A stretch of DNA of 64,000 bases from Macrosoma leucophasiata (Eukaryota; Arthropoda; Insecta; Lepidoptera; Hedylidae), in contig JAWQUS010000030.1 of assembly GCA_036365455.1 (NCBI GenBank), forward strand, positions 18,682,001-18,746,000. Reading direction: 5' to 3'. The translations under genes and the position numbers were made by a program. Position 1 is the first letter of the stretch. Each line of letters begins with the position of its first letter. Shown here piece by piece: positions 53,376-63,907 of this stretch. The notes under the pieces were generated by a model. That model was not told the DNA's origin and did no database searches. It worked only from the letters and a program-made list of their open reading frames with translations.

Positions 53376-53779
53376 GATGTAGATTCATTATTATGCGGTA
53401 TATATGATTCTTCTATCTATATTGTTGTTGGCGTCCAATGACGAACACTTTACTTCACTGCCCGCCATCCACTCATATCTTGCACCACATCTGTGAACGA
53501 CGAAGAAAGTGTTCCAGTTGGTCGACGCACGTGCACCTCGGTTTCCGATACAACTTGTTACCTCACTGCACCCATTTCTACTGATACTTTGAAATCAAAG
53601 TTAGGGGACTCGTTCGACGGTTTCGGTATTAGTTATTTTTATATCATTAAGATGACAGACAAGCAGACGCGCCACCTGAGTGAAAGTGTTCACCGTCACC
53701 TATGGACATTTGCAACACCTGCTACAATTACTAATTTGAAATTAACAATATTCCTTCCTTCTATATTATATACATAAAA
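53376..53779. other. Unassigned with a 94-codon frame
   Basis: The frame 53493-53777 (+) has no known domain; CACCGTCACCTATGGACATT at 53690 resembles a dispersed lepidopteran repeat. Confidence 0.4.
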
Positions 53780-53780
53780 A

Positions 53781-54009
53781 TCAATAGCTGTTCGTTAATC
53801 TCGCTAAAACTCGAGAACGGCTGTACCGATTTAGCTAATTTTGGTTTTGAATGATTTTCGGAAGTCCAGAGAAGGTTTCAAAGGTAAAAAAGATGAAGAA
53901 ATTGAAGGGAAATAGTAAAAACCAGAATTTCATTTTTCCAAACAAATAGTCCGTATCTATCTTTGGACACATCATTGTGAGGCAATACGAAGTTTGCCGG
54001 GTCAGCTAG
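53781..54009 (+). mobile_element. HEL-2, Helitron-like
   Basis: Starts TCAATAGCTGTTCGTTAATC after A; 3' stem GGCAA-TACGAAGT-TTGCC (53981-53998), then GGGTCAGCTAG before T. The 3' end GGGTCAGCTAG is shared with HEL-1. Confidence 0.75.
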
Positions 54010-54188
54010 TCTATAATATAAAAATAAGTCGGGTTTTCCTTCCTGACGCTATAACTCCAGAAAGCACGAACCGATTTCCACGGTTTTGCATTCGTTGGAA
54101 AGGTTTCGGGCTCCGTGAGGTTTATAGCAAAGAAAATTCAGGATTATAAAACGACATCCAAGCGGGCGAAGCCGCGGGAAACAGCTAG
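54010..54188 (+). mobile_element. HEL-D, complete
   Basis: Begins TCTATAATATAAAAATAAG immediately after the CTAG of HEL-2 and ends GGGAAACAGCTAG before T. Confidence 0.87.
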
Positions 54189-54189
54189 T

Positions 54190-54737
54190 TTTTTATAAAT
54201 ATATTCCCTATTGCCGGACTCATACTTTCTCATCGTCTCTAGCAAGCATTTATAGTGCGGGAGACCCCGTACAAAGAGAATCACGTTCTGTTTAATTCAT
54301 AACTTTGTTGAACGATACCTGTATTAACAATAGATAAATACTAATTAGCATAAAGAATGCCTTTATTACAACCAGATCAACATTTACGTCGGCATAGCTC
54401 TTTTGCTGCATCTAAATCCATCAACAACGATTCAGTAAAACTAGATTTAAACTACAAATAGTGTTCAACAGACTGTAATTTGTAGTATTATTGCGTATCC
54501 ACAGCTGGTTACAAAACATTCAGATAATGTAGCCAGCCGGCTAACCAGATAATGTAGCCAGCTAAAGAGCGTAATCCACTGGTTGTAAATTGTCATTAAT
54601 GCACAACGTTCATTTCCCTGGCTAAAATGAAAGCGGATACACATGTTTCACTGATTACATAGAGTAGGCTTACAAACGTAAGCGTCACTAGGAGGGCATT
54701 GATATACGGATTTTACGTTTATGAATGTAGGAGGGTC
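54190..54737. other. Unassigned
   Basis: AGATAATGTAGCCAGC is repeated in tandem near 54523-54560; no gene. Confidence 0.4.
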
Positions 54738-55015
54738 ATTTTTTTTATGTAATGGAAGTGGCAAACAAGCATGCAGTTTACATTGATGTTAAGTGATGAC
54801 TGCAGCCTATAGACACCAACATAAAGACCAAGGTCATAATGCAGATGCGTTACCACTCTGAGGCCTAAGGTGTTATGCCTCTGTGCCGGCAATTACAGGG
54901 CCGTACATTACCACCTGACCGGAACACGATAGTGCTGAACACACTTACTTAGTAAATTAGGTAATTACGTGGTGCCTACGCCCGCGAGCTCCGTGACTAT
55001 GGCTCTACGACCGAG
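54738..55015 (-). mobile_element. REP-F, near full length
   Basis: Poly-T to GGCTCTACGACCGAGTAAA; the 5' end is mutated. Confidence 0.88.
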
Positions 55016-55288
55016 TAAATCTTTTTACTGCTAAGGTTAATAAACAGAACGTTGAGTGAAATCGTCGACGACTGCCAGTAAACAATAGACTAAAAGCCAT
55101 TCCAATTAATCTGCAGTTAACCAATCAGCGTATAATTCGAATATGGCGTGCGTTTGGCATCATGCAATGTTCTGTTATGTAATTGTATGCGATTTCAAGC
55201 CCCAATTCTTTATATTTTTGAGATATTTTGAAATATAGTAAAGATGGATCAAGGAACTTATCTGTTAGAATACCTTCCAACAAACGGA

Positions 55289-55477
55289 TTTTTTATGTAA
55301 TGGAAGTGGCAAACAAGCATGCAGCTTACATTGATGTTAAGTGATGTCTGCAGCCTATAGACACCCACACAAAGACCGAGGTCAAAATGCAGATGCGTTA
55401 CCACTCCTGAGGCTAAAGTGTTATGCCTCTCCCGAATTAAAGGGCCGTACATTACCACCTGGCCGGAACACGATACA
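55289..55477 (-). mobile_element. REP-F, 5'-truncated
   Basis: Poly-T to CCGGAACACGATA; the first ~95 bp are lost. Confidence 0.88.
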
Positions 55478-56223
55478 TAAGGAACGTACGTTTTAGGATT
55501 TATAATATTAATAGGATAAGTCAGAGCAAAATCAAAGCCCGATTATCAGAAATGACAGACCCGATGTTATTTGTGGAATCTAGTTTACAACGGAGGCTCG
55601 TTTCAGAACTATTTGGTAGAGGTTTAGAACTTTAGGTAGGTTGTGCGAAGATTGTACGACTATTGCCGAAGTACGAAACACAAGCCTTAGAATTAGCATG
55701 GCTGAATAATTATTATTACGGTTGAGAAAACGATCTGTAAATTATAACGATAGGTAGCAAATAGGTGTTTATTGCGAAGATAAAAATGTATGCTGGTACG
55801 TAATTTAAAGATTTCCAGGTTCCAACTCATTGCATTAGAAAGAAAAAGAAAGAAAATATGTTTATTTAATGCGCGCATAAAACCAATTATTATTTTTATT
55901 TCCTAGATTGATATCAATTTTCGGGTCCGCAACTTCCATTTCACCCAGTTTTTCCTATCTGTTTCAATTAGTGTGTATTAATTACACTTACCAAGCATCG
56001 CGTGTATACACACCTCATTAGTGGGACGTCCTTCCGACAGCAAAAACACTCGTCTTCCGCAAAAACGCCTTCCGCGACTTCTAATTAACTTAAGTCCGGT
56101 CTTCGACGTTACCAACGATGAAAATTGTGCTTGGAAAATCGTTGAAAGAAAGTCTTACCGCATTTTTTTTTCTCCTGTTAGCCGCCTTAGATAACTGCAT
56201 TATTTGATTCATCTGTTACTTGT
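55478..56223. other. Unassigned
   Basis: No gene or recognised repeat in ~750 bp. Confidence 0.4.
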
Positions 56224-56308
56224 AGAGAGTGTAGAGCGCCATCTGTCTGGCGCTCTACACTCTCTGCCTACCCCGTTAGGGACCTGGCGTGAAGATACAT
56301 ATCTGTTA
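56224..56308 (+). repeat. REP-N 3' end with inverted duplicate
   Basis: Perfect 18 bp arms at 56224-56241 and 56248-56265 (AGAGAGTGTAGAGCGCCA and complement) with a 6-base loop, followed by the normal REP-N end. Confidence 0.88.
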
Positions 56309-56462
56309 CTTTATAACAGTACTCAACCGAGCGGGTTTCGCTCGAGTATTTTGTATGAAGTTCCGCGACTAAAGCGGAACATAGTCGCGTAAATTCATAT
56401 GTATACAGCATCACCATGTGGATAACGAACAGGTCTGAATAAGGCTTAAAGTAATAATTGTA

Positions 56463-56747
56463 ACTGGTGGTAGAGCTCCAGTGACGGAGCTCGCGGGCGT
56501 AGGCACCACCGCATTACCTAATATACTTGCCGCTAAATGGTAGTGTTCAGCACTATCGTGTTCTGGTCCTGTACGGCTCTGTAATTTCCGGCACAGAGGC
56601 ATAACACCTTAGGCCTCAGGTTACCACTCGATAAAGCATCTGCATTTTGACCTTGGTCTTAGTGTAAGTGTCTATAACCTGCAGTCATCACTTAACATCA
56701 ATGTGAACTGCATGCTTGTTTGCCACTTCCAATCCATTAAAAAAAAT
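56463..56747 (+). mobile_element. REP-F, full length
   Basis: ACTGGTGGTAGAGCTCCAGT to TCCATTAAAAAAAA; small deletion at GTCAGGTGGTAATG. Confidence 0.92.
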
Positions 56748-56749
56748 AC

Positions 56750-57016
56750 TCTAAGGTCTGCGTCATATGATCGGAGAAGGTGTGTTGTGTCGTCGATGGA
56801 TCGACCACAAGGTTCATCCGATCGATATTGCAATGTTGTCCGTTTGTTTTTTATTTCAAAAAGGCCTTGACATTAAACAGCAAACAGCCGGAAGAGTCAA
56901 TCAGACACCGACAGTACAATAGAGCATTAAAGATAGTGAGCGTTTGTTCGTTAGATGATTGATGCCACAAAATTAAATGACATCGTCACGTGGCTTTGGC
57001 GTGACTATTTTATCAG
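56750..57016. other. Unassigned
   Basis: No gene or recognised repeat. Confidence 0.4.
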
Positions 57017-57149
57017 TACCCATTATACATCCCACTGCTGGGCCTGGAGCTTACTCCACCACGCTGCTCCAATGCAGGTTGGTGGAGATACGGGTTAGTG
57101 GCCAACCGGCTGTCGGATGTTTTCAGACTGCCCATAAAGCCTTTTAACA
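57017..57149 (-). mobile_element. 5S-SINE, 3' half
   Basis: TACCCATTATACATCCCACT to CCATAAAGCC; the CACGAGTCTCTCCCC segment is deleted. It meets LINE sequence at ~57150. Confidence 0.8.
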
Positions 57150-57576
57150 TGTGCTCCACAGATGACTCGTGGACTATCGGACTGCCAGCATGGCTTCACT
57201 CGAGGCCGGTCGACGGTGTCCGCGTTAAATACCATAATAAACGCGGCGCGTGGATGCTCGTCGAAGTATTTGCAGGCGATATTTATGGACATCTCTGGGT
57301 GCTTCGACAACGTTTGGTGGCCCATGATCATGCTGATGTCGAAACGGGGTGGCTGCAAACTGAACATCTTCAAGATGTTAGCAGACTACTTCGTGAATCG
57401 CCGTATCGGTGGGAAACCTGGTGAAGTGGAAGGCAGCAACGATGGGTTGCCCGCAGGGATCGGTGTTGGGACCCTCGCTGTGGAACTTGCTTCGACTGCC
57501 TCTCCCTGGGGGGATCAGTATCGTGGCATACGCTGACGACGTCACGCTGTTGGTGGAGTCGAATTCCCGGGTATAG
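57150..57576 (+). pseudogene. R1-type LINE reverse transcriptase fragment
   Basis: Open from 57162 in one frame with QHGFTRGRSTVSALNTII, IFMDISGCFDNVWWP and LADYFVNRRIG, which are RT blocks 2-4 of R1/TRAS-type LINEs. After a frame change the other frame (57445-57576) gives GCPQGSVLGPSLWN and the catalytic VAYADDVTLLVESNS before a stop. The endonuclease and thumb are missing. It sits directly against the 5S-SINE half. Confidence 0.85.
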
Positions 57577-58004
57577 AGGCGTCTGCCTCTACGGCATTAC
57601 TATTTGTTTTTTTTTACAAAAAGGCCTTGACTTGTTAATGTTTTCGTTCTTTGTTGACGTTTAAGCAAACAGTCAATTTTCTCCGAAAGAACGAGATCTG
57701 AATGATGTTATAAGGGTTTTACATTTTAAGGTAAGGAACTCTTAAATAATACGTCGTTCTTTATAAATACAATATGATACTCAACCAATGTTTAAAAATA
57801 AAATACTGTATACAATCCATGTTATGAGAAACTGGGTTTATTTTCGATTTCCGCATCGGGATTCACATCGAGGATAAAATATAGGTATGTTTTGATTGTA
57901 ATCCAAGAGTTTCATATCTGTCGGCCGTGTCATCAAATATTTTAAAACAATTGGAAATGTTGAGATTTTCAATTATTCATAAGTAAATTAACGTTTTTTT
58001 TTTT
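57577..58004. other. Unassigned
   Basis: AT-rich; no gene or recognised repeat. Confidence 0.4.
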
Positions 58005-58010
58005 TCAGTG

Positions 58011-58185
58011 AACTCGCGGCCTACTGGGAATCTAGTCCAGCCGCTCTTCCAATTGAGCTACTGACTAATAGTCAGTCAGAGTCAGTAGCTCAATTGGAAG
58101 AGCGTCTGGACTAGATTCCCAGTAGGCCGCGAGTTCGAGTCTCGCCTGAAGTCAAATTTTTCTTTCCATTTTTCGTTAAATAAAA
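58011..58185 (+). mobile_element. tRNA-derived SINE (G-like) as a palindrome
   Basis: The right copy reads GTCAGTAGCTCAATTGGAAG (A box) and GAGTTCGAGTCTCGCCTGAA (B box), then the tSINE-G tail GTCAAATTTTTCTTTCC. The left copy is its head in reverse: arms 58011-58065 and 58081-58135 differ at one or two bases out of 55, spacer 15. Confidence 0.92.
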
Positions 58186-58189
58186 TATA

Positions 58190-58925
58190 TTTCACAAGCA
58201 TGTGTAAATGCGAAATAATGTAAAAACAATTAATATGCTTATTATTATTGAATAGCGAAATACGAGTCTCACGATTGTATACGACTGTCCTTTTAAATTA
58301 TTTTATAACCGGTTTTTGGGACGTAGATGTTTTTTGATAACGTTCGAATGGACTACGGTCTATTCTTTTCAGTCCGTTCAGACTACAGACTAATTATCGT
58401 CGAAGGTTCAGACCATCGACGACGCAACGCAGTTCTAAGTACCCATCATTTCACTCAAACACAACCAACGTTTGCAATTCACACAATCAGTATTCTGAAG
58501 TTCAACTAATAACAAGTTACACCACAGTATAATTATATAATTAATCACGATAAAATCAAATCGCTCCGGTTTTGTAACACAACGGAACTTGACACACTGT
58601 CGCAACTTGAGAAGTTTTGTTGAATTTTAATGGATAATGTTCAAACGTTGTTTTTGACATAATTGATGTAGTTTGTTCGAGACCTGACTTGACTCCATGT
58701 TACTCTGTGCTGTCATAAAAATGTGCATACGCTTGTATTTCTTTAATAGGTAGGCAGATGTACCTAAATACTTTCATACATGTATGCAAATTGTAAAGAA
58801 AAACTGAAAAAAAATACTTGCCGACTCCCCAAACGTTTGGGCATACAAAACCATGAATCCATGGCCGTCAAATAAATTTTTAAAATCGAAAAGACGGGAC
58901 TAACTTCAAATGTTTGACAGGTAAG
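58190..58925. other. Unassigned
   Basis: No gene or recognised repeat in ~730 bp. Confidence 0.4.
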
Positions 58926-59277
58926 TATAATAATGGCAACCCATTATACGTCCCACTGCTGGGCACGAGTCTCTCCCCTTTTTGGGGAGGCCTGGAGCTT
59001 ACTCCACCACGCTACTCCAATGCGGATTGGTGGAGGTGGGTGGGTTAGTGGCCCACCCGCTGTCGGTTTTCAAACCGCCCATAAGGCCTCCGACAAGGTT
59101 TAACGACTGCTATCTATCGATAGCAACCGGGACCGACGGCTTAACGTGCCCTCCGAAGCACGGAAACGCGCATTTGCCACTAGCGGTCACCCATCACACT
59201 ACCCGACCGCACCCGTTTAGTGCTTAACCGAATAGATCGCTTATAATCTTCACCAGCCGCGGGGTCATGCACGCTTC
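58926..59277 (-). mobile_element. 5S-SINE, full length
   Basis: Tail ATAATAATGGCAACCCATTA to the head at ~59277. Short deletions (ATTTAA, GATGT). Confidence 0.9.
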
Positions 59278-59279
59278 GA

Positions 59280-60015
59280 ATATGTACTTAATCAAAGATA
59301 AAGACAAACTATCTATGTTGATATACCTAATGCACGAATTGACCCATCTTCAACTCTTCTAAGCACATCCCTAGCACCAACCGCGTCATTTATTCAACCT
59401 CATTCCACGTTAAACCACTCTACCCTCACAAATCCACGTAAATCCATAAATCCATAATGTATGGATTCAACATATAAATTGATGTAACTATCTTTTTGTC
59501 AATAAACAAATGTATTTAATATTTATACAGATCAAGACAATCAGATATGTAATCAAAGACTCAGACCAAACTGATATCCGAATCTGATCGTGTGTGCTCA
59601 GCGTAATCGCGTCACAGGCAAGCAATTATCGGGTGTAATTTGCTCGCAGTCCGTTCATAATAGTGCTCGTCAAAATTTACATTTTCGAGTACAAATGAGT
59701 TTTTGAAGTTTGCGTTCCCAGTCACACTATGGTAGTGTGTACCTTTATGTAAACCCCTGTAAATAAACTCACGGAAGCGCAACATGTTAAAAAAATAGAA
59801 TAATTTTTATTGCTTTGTTTACAAGAAATCTCATCATAATAAATAAAACTGAAAATGAAACAAAATCATTTTTGCCACGCAATTGCATTTTCGAGAGCGA
59901 TCATCGAAAGACGACAAATATAGTGAAACAATTCAAAATTAGATAATGTTGCTCAATCTTACCTCAAACGTAAGATTGTCATTGACATTCATATAAATGT
60001 CAAATAACGATCAGA
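59280..60015. other. Unassigned
   Basis: No gene or recognised repeat. Confidence 0.4.
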
Positions 60016-60017
60016 CT

Positions 60018-60240
60018 ACTCCCTAAGGCGTCCCCCAAGGAAGTGTTTCAGGCCCAACTTTGGTTTTAATTTACGTTAACAATCTGTTATTTAAAGATAA
60101 CAACGGCATATGTTTTCGCAGATGACTCCTGTTATTTACTACGAACGATGAAATCAACACAGAACAGGTTTAATAAAGGTTTTCAAATGACTTAAAGTAG
60201 GTAAATCTTCTTATGCTTAACTCCAACAAGACTAACTACC
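60018..60240 (+). pseudogene. LINE reverse transcriptase scrap
   Basis: One frame has GVPQGSVSGPTLVLIYVNNL; after a one-base shift the next reads YVFADDSCYLLRT. These are the RT motif 4 and catalytic box, ~20 residues apart as expected. Only ~70 codons remain. Confidence 0.8.
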
Positions 60241-60624
60241 TACATGGATATTGTGACTGAATAAACAATATTTATTATGAAATGCAACACCAGATCTACT
60301 GCTTATTATTATAATTCTACACTCAATCCAACGACATTATAAGTACCAATTAACGCGACACAGACAATGGTGCGTACAATTATATGCCAATCTCATAGTT
60401 GGCTCCTCTCCAATTGCTATTGACACAGACAAAAGACTTCCTTGGATTTTACCTTTTGTCGGTATTTCTTTTTCTATTGAAGTGGCTAAGATAATGCGGT
60501 TGAGAGGTTTGAGATCGTACATTTTTATTACAGTTGCATTTTGTGTTGATGGTGTAATCTAAAATTTGCTTTGGTTGATGCGAGGGTTTGCGTTTCTAAG
60601 AATTGAAGCCCGCCATATTCGTGT
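60241..60624. other. Unassigned
   Basis: No gene or recognised repeat. Confidence 0.4.
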
Positions 60625-60763
60625 GTTTTTTTATCTCATGTAGATACAAATAAGCAAGTAGTTCATTTTGATGGTGAGTAATAGTGTAGCCTATGAACAT
60701 CTACGTGAAACCAGAGATTTCTATGTAGATACGTAGTCACTCCTGTGGCCTAAGATGTAGACC
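60625..60763 (-). repeat. REP-F, very diverged
   Basis: CAAATAAGCAAGTAGTTCA, GATGGTGAGTAATAGTG and CTCCTGTGGCCTAAG keep the REP-F order at lower identity. Confidence 0.65.
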
Positions 60764-61379
60764 CCGGGACCGCCGGCGGCCTGATTTGCCTACACCTCTT
60801 GGTGGCTCAAAAGGCCATGAAAGGCCCATCCATATTTGGCCTGTTATTTTCTACTCCTAGGGAGGGTAGATTTTTTTTGATATTTTATCGGTAACATTTT
60901 CATTTTCGGTTGATAAAATTTGCTCAATTAAAAAAACCGTAGCAACTATGCCGCTTATTCCTTTTATTTTTTATTTTTAAATATTTTAGGAATAACGACC
61001 ACAAAAACTTTTTTGTTTTTACCACAGCCACCATAGAAATTCCACAAATTAACATCATACATACAATCATGCCGACATTGTACATTTGTACCATGTTTTG
61101 TACAGGCATGCAATGCACTAACCTAAAATCAATCAATTATAGCTTTTATCACCAGTGCATAAAGGTCCCATGTGGTAATATAGCCAGTCCCCTGATAGTG
61201 CTCATAGTTCATTGATTAATTATAAACAATATACTGTGGAATACATTACATTCCAATCAGTTATTATAGGCGTAAAGCGTAAAACAGCTTGTATTACGCA
61301 GTGCAAAACATAATCGACAGATGTTTGCATTCATAAATCATGCATACTTCGTAGTGTGTAGCTCGTACTTTATGGGTAA
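60764..61379. other. Unassigned
   Basis: No gene. A GC patch at 60765-60790 is unrecognised. Confidence 0.4.
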
Positions 61380-61450
61380 GTTAACTTCACGCATGTATTC
61401 TCTGAATAAATAGGCAGAGGTTATTACATGCTTTTCATTACATTCATGCA
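61380..61450 (-). repeat. tSINE-I tail fragment
   Basis: AACTTCACGCATGTATTC, AATAGGCAGAGG and CATTCATGCAAA resemble the tSINE-I end, degraded. Confidence 0.6.
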
Positions 61451-61458
61451 AATTGACG

Positions 61459-61668
61459 ACCCGGTTAGTTCAGCGGTGCGAAACCACCGTTTGATTCGAA
61501 GGGTCGCGGGTTCGATCCCCGCTCCGGAACAAAGATTTGTATGGCCTACAGATATTTGTTTCGGGTCTGGGTGTTTGTGTATGTGTTGTATGTGTACAAC
61601 GGCACCCACGACACAGGTTTATACCTACTGTGGGGCTGTGAGTGTAAGCGTATTTTATTTATTTATTT
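61459..61668 (+). mobile_element. tSINE-H, best copy
   Basis: A box TTAGTTCAGCGGTG, perfect B box GGTTCGATCCC, full body (ACGGCACCCACGACACAGG, GCTGTGAGTGTAAGCG) and a (TTTA)n tail. Confidence 0.9.
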
Positions 61669-61669
61669 A

Positions 61670-62080
61670 AATACCTACGTTATATACTAAGTCACTTACG
61701 ATTCCATCAGAACACCAGCGCTGTAGTGCCAACTACAGCAATCAGCTGAGATGGGTACCATTTTTTGGTCCACATACATTATACCGTTGTGTTAAGTTGT
61801 CTTCTCTGTCTTGTTTTAAATTATTTTTTATTAATATTTATTAAGCACTTAGTAAAATAACTATTTCTTTCTTTCTTATGCTTCATGTATCTTTTGTATG
61901 TTTAAAATAAAACTAAAAACGCTTCCATTCATAGCCCCCACACAAGGTTTAAACCTGTGTTGTGGATTCCGTTGCACACAAACAGTCCCAAAACAAAGAA
62001 CTGTCTGAGGTGTCACATGTGTGACACCCGTAGTTCCTCTTCAACTTCTAATGAATTACTTTCACAATACATTGAGTAAT
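61670..62080. other. Unassigned
   Basis: No gene or recognised repeat. Confidence 0.4.
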
Positions 62081-62367
62081 TGGTGGTAGAGCTCCAGTGA
62101 CGGAGCTCGCGGGCGTAGGCACCACCGCATTACCTAATATACTTGCCGCTAAATGGTAGTGTTCAACACTATCGTGTTCCGGTCAGGTGGTAATGTACGG
62201 CCCTGTAATTTCCGGCACAGAGGCATAAGACCTTAGGCCTCAGGAGTGGTAACGCATCTGCATTTTGACCTTGGTCTTTGTGTGGGTGTCTATAGGCTGC
62301 AGTCATCACTTAACATCAATGTGAACTGCATGCTTGTTTACCACTTCCATTACATTAAAAAAAAAAT
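62081..62367 (+). mobile_element. REP-F, consensus-like
   Basis: TGGTGGTAGAGCTCCAGTGA to A10; only the first AC is changed. Confidence 0.93.
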
Positions 62368-62458
62368 AATAATAATAACTAAAACTACATACACACGAAC
62401 ACGACAAAACAATGTACGCATACACAGAAGACGCGCGCGTCGCGTGGCTTGTCACTGT

Positions 62459-62459
<1 letters not shown>

Positions 62460-62491
<32 letters not shown>
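62460..62491 (+). repeat. (GA)n microsatellite
   Basis: About 15 uninterrupted AG units. Confidence 0.97.
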
Positions 62492-62496
<5 letters not shown>

Positions 62497-62654
62497 TAAG
62501 TCGAATCCTATACTCGGCCGGCCGTCTCTCCGAGCGCTACTCACTATAGCAAAAGTGTCGTGAGGATTTTTCGTGACGCTCGCCTAGCCCCGTTAGCCAG
62601 CGTACCGCGCGATGAGAACCAAAAGTTCCAAGACTTCGTTCCAATATCTGTAGG

Positions 62655-62745
62655 TCATTACATATTTGTCCCAGTGCGGGGATCGAACCTGCGATCCTTG
62701 GATCATTCGGTTTACTGACAGTAGAGTCTGGCACTCTACCGTACG
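62655..62745 (-). mobile_element. tRNA-derived SINE head
   Basis: Minus strand has GGTAGAGTGCCAGACTCTAC near the start and the B box GGTTCGATCCC, then GCACTGGGACAAATATGTAA. Related to tSINE-H by the region after the B box; the A box is weak. Confidence 0.65.
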
Positions 62746-62970
62746 GTGGTGCCTAATCTATCTATCGCCAAATAGTAGTGTGCAGCACTATTGTGTTCCG
62801 GTAAGACGATAATGATCCTGTTATAATTATCAAAGAGGCATAACAACTAAAACCACAGGAGTGATAACGCTTTTGCATTTTAAGTTTGGTTTTTGTGCAG
62901 ATGTCTATAGGCTACAGTCATCACTTAACATCCATGTGCACTGAATGATTATTTGCCACCATATGTATCG
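62742..62970 (+). mobile_element. REP-F, old diverged copy
   Basis: TACGGTGGTGCCTAATCTAT to ATTTGCCACCATATG; resembles the diverged copy at 13355 (TATCTATCGCCAAAT). Confidence 0.8.
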
Positions 62971-63009
62971 AAACATAATAAGAATACCATTAGGTATAGG
63001 TACCTATTG

Positions 63010-63372
63010 AAGCGAGCATGGCGCGGCGGCTGGTGTAGATCGTAAGCGATCTACTCGGTTAAGCGATACGGGCGCGGTCGGGTGTGTAATGGGTAACCGT
63101 TAGTGGCAAATTAAAATGCTCATTTCCGTGCTTCGGAGGGCACGTTAAGCCGTCGGTCCGGGTTGCTATCGATAGATAAGCAGTCGTTTAATCTTGTCGG
63201 AGGCCTTATTGGCGGTTTGAAAACACACAGCGGGTTGGGCACTAAGCCGTATGTATCTCTACCAACCCGCATTGGAGCAGCGCGGTGGAGTAAGCTCCAG
63301 GCCTCCCAACAAAAAGAGGAGAGACTCGTGCCCGGCAGTGGGACGTATAATTGGTTACCGTTATTATTATCA
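63010..63372 (+). mobile_element. 5S-SINE, full length, diverged
   Basis: GCGAGCATGGCGCGGCGGCT through CGGGCGCGGTCGGG and AATGGGTAACCG to ACCGTTATTATTAT. Confidence 0.9.
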
Positions 63373-63420
63373 TACCTGAGTAATTCTTGTTACTATGTGA
63401 TGACCTTATATGTAAACCTT

Positions 63421-63700
63421 ACTGGTGGTAGAGCTCGGAGCTCGCGGGCGTAGGCACCACCGCATTACCTAATATACTTGCCGCTAAATGGTAGTGTTCA
63501 GCACTATCGTGTTCCGGTCAGGTGGTAATGTACAGCCCTGTAATTTCCGGCACAGAGGCATAACACTTTAGACCTCAGGAGTGGTAACGCATCTGCATTT
63601 TGATCTTGGTCTCTGTGTGGATGTCTATAGGCTGCAGTCATCACTTAACATCAATGTGAACTGCATGCTTGTTTGTCACTTCCATTACATAAAAAAAAAG
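63421..63700 (+). mobile_element. REP-F, near full length
   Basis: The hairpin loop CCAGTGAC is deleted (GAGCTCGGAGCTC); otherwise consensus-like with A9 tail. Confidence 0.92.
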
Positions 63701-63907
63701 CTACATAATAATATAATACTTACAATTATGATTAAATCGGTGTAACTAATACTTTGTGACATAATGCGTTTATGGAGAAGTCAGTTGATGTAATCTATTG
63801 ACCATGGACTTTTTATTCTTGACTGCACTAAAGGAAACATTAAACTTGTTAGGTACTTTATGTTATTATGTAGGTACATCGAGAAGCGGAACTCAAGTGG
63901 CAGTGGG

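Noticed and set aside
58081..58150. Functional tRNA gene
   Set aside because: It carries the tSINE-G tail and an inverted duplicate; no proper acceptor stem pairing was seen.
18445..62563. Recurrent MVTHLHFDLGLC-type peptides
   Set aside because: Translations of the 3' part of REP-F; conservation is that of the repeat.
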